Positions 36,082-45,249 of a stretch of 64,000 bases of DNA are shown here, piece after piece. The notes beneath the pieces are model-generated. The model was not told the DNA's origin. It ran no database searches and saw only the letters and a list, made by a program, of their open reading frames with translations. How positions within the stretch are numbered: position 1 is the stretch's first letter; each line of letters starts with the position of its first letter. The translations under genes were made by a program, and so were the position numbers. The stretch covers positions 1-64,000 of the forward strand of contig JAFGIW010000117.1 of the NCBI GenBank assembly GCA_016929415.1, read 5' to 3'. The DNA is from Chitinispirillaceae bacterium (lineage in GTDB: Bacteria > Fibrobacterota > Chitinivibrionia > Chitinivibrionales > Chitinispirillaceae).

Positions 36082-38331
36082 TTATTGCTTTGCCGATATC
36101 TGATACCGGATCCGCAACGATTCGGCCCGCTTTCCTTCTCCGTTGGCAAGCAGCGCGCGGTACAGATGGGCGGCAATGTCCGTCCGTAGGCCGCTGTTGG
36201 CGGCTGTCAGATCGGCAAGCGCCAGTTCGAACATGCTGATCGCTTTCTCGTACCGCTTCTGCTGCATATAAATAACTCCCACACGGTTCTGCAACTCGGC
36301 GATGCGCGGATGGCGCGGAAACTTCTCGAAAAATTTCAGGTAATACTGGATCGCATGTTCCGGGTTCTTCCGGAATTCGAGCTCCGCCAGCCGCAGCCAG
36401 CTCTCGCCTGCAAACGTGCCCGAAGGAAAAAGCGCCAGATAGGTAAGAAAAGCCTCTTTGGCGACCTCCGCGTCGCTGACGTGTTCGGCCTGAAGCTTTG
36501 CAACTGAAAAAAGCGCGTCTTCACGACGCAGCGGCGAGACGCCGGGATCGGCAAGCACCTGTTGATAAAGCTTCAGAGCCTTGCGCCAGTCTTCATTGCG
36601 TTCTGCTTTACGGGCATCGTTGTAGAGCTGCGCCGACACTACCGCGGGTTTTAATCGGCCGAGCAGCATCTCGGTGGTTCGACCGGGCTTGGGGTACGCC
36701 TTCTTTGTTCCCGGTTTGCTCCCGGGAGTGTCGCGGTAACCGCCCGATGCATGAACGTATGCCGTGGTTTTTCCGCGGCGTAACGGTTCGGGCGCGACGG
36801 CAATGACATACACTCTTTCGTTTCCGGTGAGGGAAAACAACGTGTCGACAGTTTCAAATCCCTCTTTTTCGATATGCGCATTGTGCCAGCCGGCAGGCTG
36901 CCTGATCGTGAGCGGAGCGGTCCCGAAGTAGCGTCCGTCAATAAACACGTCGGCGTCCGGAATCTTGCTGCGGACCGAAACCACCTTATACCGCAATAAG
37001 GTATCCACTCCCGGAATCGCTTCGACTTCCGACCGCGCCACGACCGGTCCGCCGCTGAAAATCCTGTAGCGCTGTATTGAGGGATCAAACTGCAGATACT
37101 GCCCGGCATGCAGCACGGTATCGCCAATAGGTCCGTCGGTGATCCTGACCGAACCTTCGAGGACCCTGGTCGCCGCCTTTCCACCCAGATCCGCCTCGAT
37201 GCGGAAATAAGTCCCGGTTACCGCGATGCGATAATCAGGGGTCGAGACCGTAAATGGCTGATCCTTCCTCCGGGGATGGACGAAAAATGCAACCCTGCCA
37301 TTGGTGCCCGATCCTTCGGAAGAGGAGAAATCGACGCGGTAACGGGCCCGGTTTCTTGAAACCGACTCAAAATTGACTGCCGCACTATTGCGCAGCTCGA
37401 TCGATCCGTGGGCATTGACCAGGGTTGCGCTGCCGCCTTCAACCGTCGCGCACCGGCCGCTTACCGTTTCCGCCATGCTGTACGAGCCGGCGGCACTGCC
37501 CCCCAGTTGATACACCATAGTCGGCAACTCCTGCGTGCCCTGCCGCGTCCGGTGGAGTCCGATCATCGCAAGCGCGATAACACCGACCACCACACCTGCT
37601 ACACCTATACCGCGCACCAATGAGCGGTAATGCTTCAGTATATGCCAGAACGGCTGCTGTCCGATGGTGAGTTCCTCCTGCTGCGTAACCATGGAAAAGA
37701 GCCGTTCTTCCATTTTCTCCCATCGGCTGTAAGGTACGATCTGCTCGGCGCGGATGATCTGTTCCCAGCGGGGTTTTGAAGCTGCCTTCACAATCTGCTC
37801 ATCAAGCAGTTCTTCGGCGGTTTCAAGCGCCGAAACGGTCACCGGTTCCTCGCTGGTTTCGTAGCGGACCCAGCTCTCCTGCAGCCGTTCGTCGCAGCGG
37901 CCGATACGATCGAAAAGGAGCGTCTCCATCGCTTCCCACCGGCCGGTGGTCGGTTCCTCACAGAAAGCCATAAACTGTTGTTCCCACGGCGAGAGTTTCA
38001 CTACCGGCTGCATTCGATCATAAAGTTTTACGCTGAGTCGCTCCCACTCTTTTTCAGAGAGATCAATCTCGCTTTTCAGGCATTCGTCAACCGGTTCGTC
38101 ATATTCGCTGTACTGGGTGATCTGGGAAAAGAGGTCCCGTTCCACCTGTTCAGCCTTTTCGGCGGGATGCATCTCGTCGAGGCGCAATATGCTCAAAGCG
38201 CCGAGATCTTCACACTCACGGATACGCTGCAACAGCCTGGCCTCCACGGCGGCGAAATCGATGTCACCCTCCGGACAATGCCTCCGCAGTTCCTCATCGA
38301 ACCAGGTTTCTCTGTTTTCAAACGTTGCCAT
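36082..38331 (-). CDS. FecR-like anti-sigma/sensor protein with N-terminal 36-residue repeats, PEGA and TPR domains
   Basis: 749 residues. Cytoplasmic part 1-235 contains six degenerate repeats about 36 residues apart, each ending in a helix of the form [WF]-E-x-[ML]-E-x-x-L-[FLY]-[DSE]-[RQ]-[IMV] (starts near 25, 59, 95, 131, 168, 203). A single membrane segment lies at 237-257. Periplasmic part: FecR domain (about 280-420, with VTGTYFRIEA), a PEGA domain (about 445-510, DADVFIDGRYFGTAPLTIRQPAGWHNAHIEKEG), then TPR/YfiO-like helices (545-749). It begins four bases after the sigma-factor gene, so they are co-translated. Probably a membrane anti-sigma factor with an expanded sigma-binding region. 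Confidence 0.8.
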   Translation of the reverse strand: MATFENRETWFDEELRRHCPEGDIDFAAVEARLLQRIRECEDLGALSILRLDEMHPAEKAEQVERDLFSQITQYSEYDEPVDECLKSEIDLSEKEWERLSVKLYDRMQPVVKLSPWEQQFMAFCEEPTTGRWEAMETLLFDRIGRCDERLQESWVRYETSEEPVTVSALETAEELLDEQIVKAASKPRWEQIIRAEQIVPYSRWEKMEERLFSMVTQQEELTIGQQPFWHILKHYRSLVRGIGVAGVVVGVIALAMIGLHRTRQGTQELPTMVYQLGGSAAGSYSMAETVSGRCATVEGGSATLVNAHGSIELRNSAAVNFESVSRNRARYRVDFSSSEGSGTNGRVAFFVHPRRKDQPFTVSTPDYRIAVTGTYFRIEADLGGKAATRVLEGSVRITDGPIGDTVLHAGQYLQFDPSIQRYRIFSGGPVVARSEVEAIPGVDTLLRYKVVSVRSKIPDADVFIDGRYFGTAPLTIRQPAGWHNAHIEKEGFETVDTLFSLTGNERVYVIAVAPEPLRRGKTTAYVHASGGYRDTPGSKPGTKKAYPKPGRTTEMLLGRLKPAVVSAQLYNDARKAERNEDWRKALKLYQQVLADPGVSPLRREDALFSVAKLQAEHVSDAEVAKEAFLTYLALFPSGTFAGESWLRLAELEFRKNPEHAIQYYLKFFEKFPRHPRIAELQNRVGVIYMQQKRYEKAISMFELALADLTAANSGLRTDIAAHLYRALLANGEGKRAESLRIRYQISAKQ

Positions 38332-38335
38332 CGTA

Positions 38336-38905
38336 CTACTTTTCCAGATCGTCCAGAAATTCGCGCATCTGTTTTCGCGCAGTAAACAAACGTGATTTGA
38401 CCGTGCCTTCCGGAATTCCCATGATCGATGCTATTTCCGACAGATCCATTTCGCTGTAGATATTAAGCACAAGGGGAATCCGCAGCTTGTAATCCAGGGT
38501 TGCAACCGCCCGCTCGACCAGATCTTTCAACTCGAGATGCTTCAGACTGCCGATCTCGTGTGAAGGAACCATGTTCTCGACGACATCGATCTGCACCGTA
38601 TCTCTGGGCGAAATCCTCTTTTCAGCCTTCTGATAACGCCATCGTCGCGTACAGACATGGATCACCACCCGGTGAAACCAGGTTTTAAACGAGGAGTCGC
38701 CATGAAAGGTCTTTAGCGACAGATAGATTTGAAAAAAGACCTCCTGCAGCAGATCTTCGTGGTCCCCGTACGGTCCGGTAATCTTGTAAATGAGGTTATA
38801 TGCATAGGAACGGTACATATAAAAGATCTCTTTGAATGCGAGTTGATTTCCAGCCCTGCACTCATCGAGTAGTTTACGCGTCGGCTCCAGTATGGTTTTA
38901 ATCAT
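38336..38905 (-). CDS. ECF-type RNA polymerase sigma factor (RpoE-like)
   Basis: 189 residues. Region 2: AFKEIFYMYRSYAYNLIYKITGPYGDHEDLLQEVFFQIYLSLKTF and FKTWFHRVVIHVCTRRWRY. Region 4: VERAVATLDYKLRIPLVLNIYSEMDLSEIASIMGIPEGTVKSRLFTARKQM with a clear helix-turn-helix. Closely followed by the FecR/PEGA/TPR gene. Upstream at about 38930-38955 a GGAGTT, about 15 bases, then TCTA could be an autoregulated ECF promoter, but this is weak. Confidence 0.9.
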   Translation of the reverse strand: MIKTILEPTRKLLDECRAGNQLAFKEIFYMYRSYAYNLIYKITGPYGDHEDLLQEVFFQIYLSLKTFHGDSSFKTWFHRVVIHVCTRRWRYQKAEKRISPRDTVQIDVVENMVPSHEIGSLKHLELKDLVERAVATLDYKLRIPLVLNIYSEMDLSEIASIMGIPEGTVKSRLFTARKQMREFLDDLEK

Positions 38906-39080
38906 AGAACTCCATCATTATGAAATAGAAAATCCGGGTAAAACAACTCCCGTTTAAATGACTGGCTCGATTATTTGCGGTATCAATATAATAGTAGCTA
39001 TCATTCACTTGCCGGTTCGGCTTAGTAATGCAGCCACCTCCCGTTTCCGCAGAAGGAATACTACTGTTCTGCCCTGCAGA

Positions 39081-40064
39081 TTATCTTATGATTGTATCTA
39101 AAAGTATCTCAATTATACGATTCTGACTGATGTTGTCAACTTCCGCATGGAAGGAGCGCACCAGCCGGTGACGCAAGACCGGATAGGCGGCTCGGCGGAT
39201 ATCATTTATATCGGGAGTGGGCCTGTTTTCAAGAATCGCATAGGCTTTTGCTGCAAGAATAAGGTACTGGGAAGCACGCGGACCCGCCCCCCATGTAAGA
39301 AACGGCTTGATGGAATCCGGGCATGAAGGGTCCTTCGGTCGTGTGGCCCTGACCAGGGATACAGCGGCATTTATCACGGATTCGGCGATCGGAATGTTCC
39401 AGACCAAGTCCCTGTACAACAGCATCTCTTTAAGGGAGCAGACCGGCTTGAGAATGACATCCTGTTTGGAGGTCGTTGTTCGTACGATCTGAAGTTCAGC
39501 GTCATAATCGGGATAATCGATCTCAATCGAGAACATGAAACGGTCCTGTTGTGCTTCAGGAAGCGGGTAGGTCCCCTCCTGCTCGATCGGATTCTGGGTC
39601 GCCAGAACCCAGAACGGTCGCGGGAGCGAATAGGTATGCCCCGATGATGTCACCTGTCCCTCCTGCATTGCCTGCAGCAGGGCTGATTGCGTTTTCGGCG
39701 GTGTGCGGTTGATCTCATCGGCCAGCACGATATTACTGAATACCGGCCCCTGAATGAAGCGGAATTCGCGGGTACCGGTATTCCGGTCTTCATGCAGTAT
39801 CTCAGACCCGGTAATATCCGAGGGCATGAGGTCGGGAGTAAATTGAATACGGTTGAACTGAAGATCAAGACACTCCGAAAGGCTTTGAATCAGCATTGTT
39901 TTTGCCAGGCCCGGAACACCGATCAGAAGGCAATGCCCCCCGGCCAGAAAACAGGCCAGGAGATCGGAAATAACCTCATTCTGGCCTACTATACGCTGTG
40001 ATAAAGCCTCTCTTATTTTCAGAACCGAAGTAGATAAGCGTTCAAGCTGTTCTTTCTCATGCAT
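39081..40064 (-). CDS. MoxR-family AAA+ ATPase
   Basis: 327 residues. Walker A GVPGLAKT, Walker B VLADEINRTPPKTQSALLQAMQEG, sensor FWVLATQNPIEQEGTYPLPEAQQDRFMF and the C-terminal AAA lid. MoxR ATPases act as chaperones for metalloenzymes or von Willebrand-domain complexes, usually beside DUF58/vWA genes; none of these is downstream here, so this is an isolated copy, or its partners are elsewhere. Its start is 175 bases from the divergent-free upstream sigma gene on the same strand side. Confidence 0.9.
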   Translation of the reverse strand: MHEKEQLERLSTSVLKIREALSQRIVGQNEVISDLLACFLAGGHCLLIGVPGLAKTMLIQSLSECLDLQFNRIQFTPDLMPSDITGSEILHEDRNTGTREFRFIQGPVFSNIVLADEINRTPPKTQSALLQAMQEGQVTSSGHTYSLPRPFWVLATQNPIEQEGTYPLPEAQQDRFMFSIEIDYPDYDAELQIVRTTTSKQDVILKPVCSLKEMLLYRDLVWNIPIAESVINAAVSLVRATRPKDPSCPDSIKPFLTWGAGPRASQYLILAAKAYAILENRPTPDINDIRRAAYPVLRHRLVRSFHAEVDNISQNRIIEILLDTIIR

Positions 40065-40187
40065 GGGGGACCCCTGTGTGGTGAATTTTTTGTTTCAAGT
40101 AGTCAGAATTCAGGAGTCAGTAGTCAGGAGAATGATGTCATGAAGATTAGTTGAAAAAAGATAAAATGGGATCTGCCGCCTGAACAA

Positions 40188-41198
40188 TTATTCCCCCTCA
40201 GATCGCCTTCCGACTTCCGACCCCTTGCTCTCCCTGATCTCCTTCATCGATATTTTCAAATTGAAAAAATAGTATATCCCCATGACCGCGACGGCGACAT
40301 ATCCGATCGCATGATAAATTACCACGATCGCGCCGGCCTTGTCTGCCGCAATGCCCGCCAATGCCAGCCCCGAAAGCATCATGGCGTGCAATGTCCCTAC
40401 ATAACCGGGTGCAAGAGGAATCGCCGCGCCGATCGCGGCAAATGCGATCCCGAACATGCTGACCCATGCATCAAATCCGGTTATACCGTATCCCAGTACC
40501 TGCACCATCGCGACATAACAGAGCGGCGTAAGCAGCGAAAGGATAATGACGGAAACCGTTCGTTTGAATGAAAAAAGCCAGTCGAGATTTGAAATGAGTT
40601 CTTTACCGATCGGGATAATCACCGTTCGGAACCGCACCGGTATGATCGCCAGGCATCGCTTCGCGACCCGTTTCGAAAGTGCCGGATTTTTCGTATAGGC
40701 GAAAAAGCAGAGCAGCACGCCGCATAACCCTCCCGCAAGCAGCACGCCATAGTTTCGGATAACCGACAGCTTCGGCAGAAAAACGATCGGCAGAATTAAA
40801 AACAAAACGTACACAAGAACATCCAGAAACCGTTCCGCAAGAAGGGACCCCACACTCTCTGCAATGGTGAACCGGTTCCGTTTCCAGAGCAGCACCGCGC
40901 GTGCGGCCTCTCCGATCCGTGCCGGAAAAAAATTATTTACCATGAACCCTATCGCAACCAGCGGAAAAAGCCCCTTTTTCGAGCACTCGCTCCGCTGCGG
41001 CAGCATTACCTTCCATCGCCAGGCCCGCAGGAGCAGGGTTGCCGGACTGAGGGCCACGACAATCGTTATCTTCCAGAACGGCGTCTGACGCATTTCGCGG
41101 AACATCTCCGTAGCGTCGACCTGACGTAAAAAAATCCATACGCCCACCGCGCCGATCGCTACTCCGGCGGCAATCTGCAGCGCCGTCACGCGCTTCAT
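40188..41198 (-). CDS. Flippase-like membrane protein (UPF0104 / LPG synthase TM family)
   Basis: 336 residues with about eight membrane segments. Characteristic patterns: GFMVNNFFPARIGEAARAVLLWKRN and ESVGSLLAERFLDVLVYVLFL near the N-terminal third, and APGYVGTLHAMMLSGLALAG near the end, typical of the YbhN/AglD-type family. Presumed to act on lipids or lipid-linked sugars. Its start overlaps the DUF1015 stop by four bases (ATGA), so it is translated with it, as the last gene of a five-gene operon. Confidence 0.85.
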   Translation of the reverse strand: MKRVTALQIAAGVAIGAVGVWIFLRQVDATEMFREMRQTPFWKITIVVALSPATLLLRAWRWKVMLPQRSECSKKGLFPLVAIGFMVNNFFPARIGEAARAVLLWKRNRFTIAESVGSLLAERFLDVLVYVLFLILPIVFLPKLSVIRNYGVLLAGGLCGVLLCFFAYTKNPALSKRVAKRCLAIIPVRFRTVIIPIGKELISNLDWLFSFKRTVSVIILSLLTPLCYVAMVQVLGYGITGFDAWVSMFGIAFAAIGAAIPLAPGYVGTLHAMMLSGLALAGIAADKAGAIVVIYHAIGYVAVAVMGIYYFFNLKISMKEIRESKGSEVGRRSEGE

Positions 41199-42493
41199 GC
41201 CTGGTCCATTCTGTAAAGAACCAGCCCCGAGTATATTTTAGGGTAAAAATTCGTCGATTTCTGCGGCATCCGTTCCCCTGCGGCCACGACATCGCCCACC
41301 GTCGCGATGGTGGTCGGCCTGATGAAAAAGCCCCCGTGGAAATCGTCGTTCCCCGTACACCGTTCGATCCCGGCGGGGACATCATTAACATAGTCGATAA
41401 CGTCATGGAGGACATGCCCGTCGAGCGGCAATCCGAGTATGGTATTGATGACGATGACGTTGATCATCGATACCGGGAGCCGCTTCCAGAGCATCGACCG
41501 CTCCGGCATGATCGATGAGAGGCTGTGTTGTCCGTTCCCGTTAAGCGTACAACCGTACAGCCGCCTGTCCGTGCCGTCGAGAAACAGCAGTTCCCGCCGG
41601 TCATCGGAGGTTATGAAGCGGTAAATTTCCTTTGCATCCACATCGCCATGGTCTTCAAGAGTAAAGTATGCGGCGAGTTCGGTGCGCATGTCGACGCTGC
41701 GTCCCGCCCGGCGCACCAGCCGGTGAAAGGGTCGTATCAACAGCCCGGGATCGGAGGTCGACACCACGGTCATCATCGTGTATCCATATTCGGGTCTAAG
41801 ATGATCATGATAAAAGTTGAGCCCCGTTTCATAACGGTGATGACCGTCGGCGATCAGAATGGTCCGGCTTCCGGCCAAGGCGACAAGTTTGTCGATGGCC
41901 GCCCGGTCGCCGCAGCGGAAAAGCGAATGCACCACACCGTTACTGTCGGTAAAACGTCCGTCGGGACGATCGTTTACCAGACCGCGCAGCAGCGTGTGGA
42001 ACCTGCCGTCATCGTCAAGCAGGCCGAAAATCTGTTCGGTGTGCGTCCGGCAGGCATCAAGCAGTTCATAACGGTCCTGTTTCGGTCCACTCAGAGTCGC
42101 TTCGTGCGGCAGGACGACCTTCTCCTCAAAATCGACCAGTTTCACCAGAACAACGACACCGGTACGCACGACCTCCTTTTTATTGAGGCCGCCGTCGTAG
42201 GTAAACCGCTGCTCATAGATATACACCGACGGTTCCTCATCCCGCCGCAGAATTCCTTTTTCGATCCACGACGAGAGCAGCGATGCCGCCCGCGCATGTC
42301 GATCGGCATTCGCACAGTCATTCTTTCGGGGCTTGTTCTGCGTTACCCGCACGATATTGCTTTCGTCTTTCCGGTAAAGATCATCAATCATCATCCGGTC
42401 GAGCATATCGTAGGGGGGCGCAATAAATCTGCCCATATCATCCGGGTGCTGCAATCGAAAACGAAATCCCGTAAACGGCCGTAATTCCGCCAT
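41195..42493 (-). CDS. DUF1015 family protein
   Basis: 432 residues. Family-defining segments are visible: MAELRPFTGFRF at the N-terminus, APPYDML, SNIVRVTQNKP, YIYEQRFTYDGG, VVLPHEATLSGPKQDRYELLDACRTHTEQIFGLL, ILIADGHHRYETGLNFY and GVFFIRPTTIATVGDVVAAGERMPQKSTNFYPKIYSGLVLYRMD. Some relatives have been linked to serine-kinase-type or nucleotide-related activity, but this family's function is not settled. Start 42493 has GGGAG nine bases upstream; the open frame to 42571 would overlap rnhB heavily. Confidence 0.85.
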   Translation of the reverse strand: MAELRPFTGFRFRLQHPDDMGRFIAPPYDMLDRMMIDDLYRKDESNIVRVTQNKPRKNDCANADRHARAASLLSSWIEKGILRRDEEPSVYIYEQRFTYDGGLNKKEVVRTGVVVLVKLVDFEEKVVLPHEATLSGPKQDRYELLDACRTHTEQIFGLLDDDGRFHTLLRGLVNDRPDGRFTDSNGVVHSLFRCGDRAAIDKLVALAGSRTILIADGHHRYETGLNFYHDHLRPEYGYTMMTVVSTSDPGLLIRPFHRLVRRAGRSVDMRTELAAYFTLEDHGDVDAKEIYRFITSDDRRELLFLDGTDRRLYGCTLNGNGQHSLSSIMPERSMLWKRLPVSMINVIVINTILGLPLDGHVLHDVIDYVNDVPAGIERCTGNDDFHGGFFIRPTTIATVGDVVAAGERMPQKSTNFYPKIYSGLVLYRMDQA

Positions 42494-42507
42494 GCTGTCT
42501 TCTCCCT

Positions 42508-43167
42508 TTACAAATAAAGTGTTGTCTGTACCGCCGCTGCGCTGCAAAACGATTTCCGGTGGATCGCACAAAGTCCGTGCCGCCCGATCCGGTCCCGATG
42601 CAGCGCCGTTCCATACCCTTTATGACGGTCGAACTGATACTCCGGGTATCGACGATGAAAATCGAGCATCATCCGGTCGCGCGTCACTTTCGCAAGTATC
42701 GATGCTGCTGCGATCGATGCGCTGCAGGCATCGCCGCCCACAACCGCTTTCTGCCGCTCTGCAGGCAGGTGCGGCACGATCCTGTTCCCATCGATCAATG
42801 CGCGGTTCCAGGCAACCGTAAGGCCGCACACAGCCCGGTACATCGCCGTAAATGTCGCCTGAAGGATATTAAGCCGGTCGATTTCCTCAGACGATGCGGT
42901 GCCGACAGCCCAGCCGCATGCCGATTCGATAATAATCCGGTAGAGCCGCTCCCGTTCTTTCGGGGAAAGTTTTTTCGAATCATTAATACCTTCGATAGGA
43001 TTGATGAGGTCAAGCAGTACCGCTGCCGCAACGACCGGTCCGGCAAGCGGCCCTCTTCCGGCCTCATCGATCCCGATCACCGGCCCTCCCGCTCCGGCCT
43101 CCATCCAATCGAATGAATAGAGCTTTTTCGTGACCGCGGCCCTGATAGTATGATCAGATCCTGCCAA
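42508..43167 (-). CDS. rnhB: Ribonuclease HII
   Basis: 219 residues. Removes RNA primers and misincorporated ribonucleotides from DNA. The active-site block [21 protein letters not shown] carries the first two acidic residues; [20 protein letters not shown] and [22 protein letters not shown] complete the signature. About 25 extra residues precede the conserved start. It overlaps purN by 14 bases and is followed 14 bases later by DUF1015, so translation is coupled in this operon. Confidence 0.95.
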   Translation of the reverse strand: MAGSDHTIRAAVTKKLYSFDWMEAGAGGPVIGIDEAGRGPLAGPVVAAAVLLDLINPIEGINDSKKLSPKERERLYRIIIESACGWAVGTASSEEIDRLNILQATFTAMYRAVCGLTVAWNRALIDGNRIVPHLPAERQKAVVGGDACSASIAAASILAKVTRDRMMLDFHRRYPEYQFDRHKGYGTALHRDRIGRHGLCAIHRKSFCSAAAVQTTLYL

Positions 43168-43771
43168 CTACCCGACGCCCTTCAATACGGACCCTTCCAT
43201 TGCCGACAGCCTCTACAGCCCGCCAGTAATTCGCATGCTCTGCCTTGAGTACCCTCGCCGCCAGTTTTTCCGGGGTATCGCCGTCCCTTACCGGAACTGC
43301 CTTCTGCAGGACGATCGGCCCGTGATCATACTCATCATCTGCAAAATGAACGGTTATTCCGCTGATCTTCGCCCCGTAATCAAGAACCGCCCGGTGCACC
43401 CGCTCGCCGTACATTCCCTTGCCCCCGAATGCGGGAAGCAGGCCGGGGTGGATGTTGAGGATGCGGTTTCGAAAAGCGTGTACGACGGGGGGGGGGAGTC
43501 TTTTCATGTAGCCCGCACAAACGATCAGCTCGACGCCGTACTGTTGCAGGTGCTGTTGCAGCGATTCGATATAACGTTTTTCCGTCTGAAAATGCGAAGG
43601 TGCGCAATGTACCACCGGGATACTGCTCTTTTTCGCACGCGCAACCGCCCCTGCGCCGCTGTTATTGACGACAAGAACGGTGATGTCAACGTGGAGGTCA
43701 CCCGCCTCTTTTCGATCGAGTAATGCCTGGAAGTTGCTGCCCCCGCCCGAAGCGAACACGGCGCATCGCAT
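43154..43771 (-). CDS. purN: Phosphoribosylglycinamide formyltransferase
   Basis: 205 residues. Formylates GAR with 10-formyl-THF in purine synthesis. Signatures: [14 protein letters not shown], the substrate loop [20 protein letters not shown] with its catalytic asparagine and histidine, and [20 protein letters not shown]. Start 43771 is one base after the stop of the upstream glycosyltransferase gene and has GGGGA before it; an in-frame ATG at 43792 would overlap that gene by 20 bases. A G10 run (43487-43496) encodes a Pro-Pro-Pro within the catalytic region and is a site where slippage could occur. Confidence 0.93.
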   Translation of the reverse strand: MRCAVFASGGGSNFQALLDRKEAGDLHVDITVLVVNNSGAGAVARAKKSSIPVVHCAPSHFQTEKRYIESLQQHLQQYGVELIVCAGYMKRLPPPVVHAFRNRILNIHPGLLPAFGGKGMYGERVHRAVLDYGAKISGITVHFADDEYDHGPIVLQKAVPVRDGDTPEKLAARVLKAEHANYWRAVEAVGNGRVRIEGRRVVGRI

Positions 43772-43772
43772 T

Positions 43773-45011
43773 TCAGTTCCCCTGTTCGGCATCTCCCGGA
43801 CGTTCGATCCGGGCCACGTCGCCGTTGAATGCCAGTTGATATTTTATCCCCGCCCAGGTGATTGTATTGGTCAATGCAGTAAGGCAGTAACTGACGCCAT
43901 GAGTCAATCGCAGAAACGGCCAGTAAAAAATGAATTTTCCCCGCGAGTAGGTCGATCCCAAAAACGGATAGAGTGCGATCGTGATCAGCTCGCCGATATA
44001 GAACAATGTCGCGGCGCCTCCTCCGGCTGCAAGAAAAGACTTATCCGACGACAGCGCAACAACCGCTGCAAAGGGCAGAAGTACAATAAGAAACATCCCC
44101 GAAATAACTACCGGAAAACCAATAAAAAACCAGATTTTTCTCTGATAGGCTTTCAAATACATGATCTGGCGTTCAAACCAGTTGATGGTCCCCCGTACGG
44201 TCTGAAGCAGATCATCCGTCTGAGTGACACATGGTGGAACGACAACCGCTTTTCGTCGTGCTTTCAACACCAGGTGGGACAGACACATATCGTCAACCCC
44301 GGCATGCGACCATTTTTCCGCGACACCCAACTCTTCAAAATCCTTCCGCCGGATGGCCATCGAGCCGCCCCACAATCCGACCCCGCCGATGAAACATGCC
44401 GCGGAAAAAAGGACATAAATGACAATATTAACATATGAATGAGCGAGTTCTCCCAGAGTGCCTTTTCGTGCATGGAGCCACCTGAAACCGCTGGTAGCGG
44501 TTATGCCGGGATCCGCCAGCGGCAAAACCAGTTCCCTCAACCACGACGGTTCAGGCCTGATATCCGCATCGGCGAAGACATACACCTCGGCATTTTCCGC
44601 TTTTTTCAACCCGGCAAGCAAATTATGGTTCTTCTGGACGCATGCAGTTGATAATCCGGCAACTGCAAGCCTTGCCCGCTTATTGCCTGCCATAATCCGT
44701 TTTATCACTCCAACTGCTTTATCTTGTTCGCTTTCAACGGCATAGACAACCAGATAATCCGGATAATCCAGATTGAGGAAACCTTGAAGGTTATTCACCA
44801 GATCCTTGGGAATACCCTTGCATGGAACAATTATGGCACAGCGCGGAGTAAAGGGCATTCTGAATCTTTTGCGCAAATAGTGGTCGTACAGGAAGCGTTG
44901 ATAAAAAATGGTAAAAACGGTGATCAAAAAATCGCACGAAACAAAGAGCAACGCAATTATAAACAGTATCCGCGTTATCAGCGAGCTGCCGGTAATTTGA
45001 AGAAAATCCAA
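43773..45011 (-). CDS. Membrane glycosyltransferase, GT21/HpnI ceramide-glucosyltransferase-like
   Basis: 412 residues. An N-terminal membrane segment (about 12-35), then a GT-A domain with CAIIVPCKG (about 58), the D-x-D equivalent FADADIRPE, GVDDMCLSH as the D3 acidic motif and QTVRGTINWFERQ in place of the (Q/R)xxRW motif. Three C-terminal membrane segments (about 295-380) follow. This is the architecture of ceramide glucosyltransferase and of hopanoid HpnI. The product is unknown; it heads an operon with purN, rnhB, DUF1015 and a flippase-like gene. Confidence 0.75.
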   Translation of the reverse strand: MDFLQITGSSLITRILFIIALLFVSCDFLITVFTIFYQRFLYDHYLRKRFRMPFTPRCAIIVPCKGIPKDLVNNLQGFLNLDYPDYLVVYAVESEQDKAVGVIKRIMAGNKRARLAVAGLSTACVQKNHNLLAGLKKAENAEVYVFADADIRPEPSWLRELVLPLADPGITATSGFRWLHARKGTLGELAHSYVNIVIYVLFSAACFIGGVGLWGGSMAIRRKDFEELGVAEKWSHAGVDDMCLSHLVLKARRKAVVVPPCVTQTDDLLQTVRGTINWFERQIMYLKAYQRKIWFFIGFPVVISGMFLIVLLPFAAVVALSSDKSFLAAGGGAATLFYIGELITIALYPFLGSTYSRGKFIFYWPFLRLTHGVSYCLTALTNTITWAGIKYQLAFNGDVARIERPGDAEQGN

Positions 45012-45193
45012 AAAACCTCCTTTTTCGGCCTTCTAAAAATACACGCCAACCACAACCCGGTGCAATAAAGGGTTTTTCCAAGGTGAAGTCGAAGCATTGG
45101 CATGATAGGCCGCGGAGTAATCCATGGAGAATAGTAAGGAGTGTCTGGTTTTCGGTTCAGATATTCATCTCTCCAGTGCCGGACGCACGCAAT

Positions 45194-45227
45194 AAAAAAC
45201 CTGTTTCCAACTGGAAACAGGTTTTTT
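45194..45227. terminator. Bidirectional terminator
   Basis: AAAAAACCTGTTTCC, a four-base loop, GGAAACAGGTTTTTT: a perfect stem flanked by A and T runs, so it works on both strands. It lies about 22 bases after the stop of the 1499-residue gene (minus strand) and shields the GT21-like gene behind it. Confidence 0.85.
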
Positions 45228-45249
45228 ACAATGCAGCGGTCAAATATAT

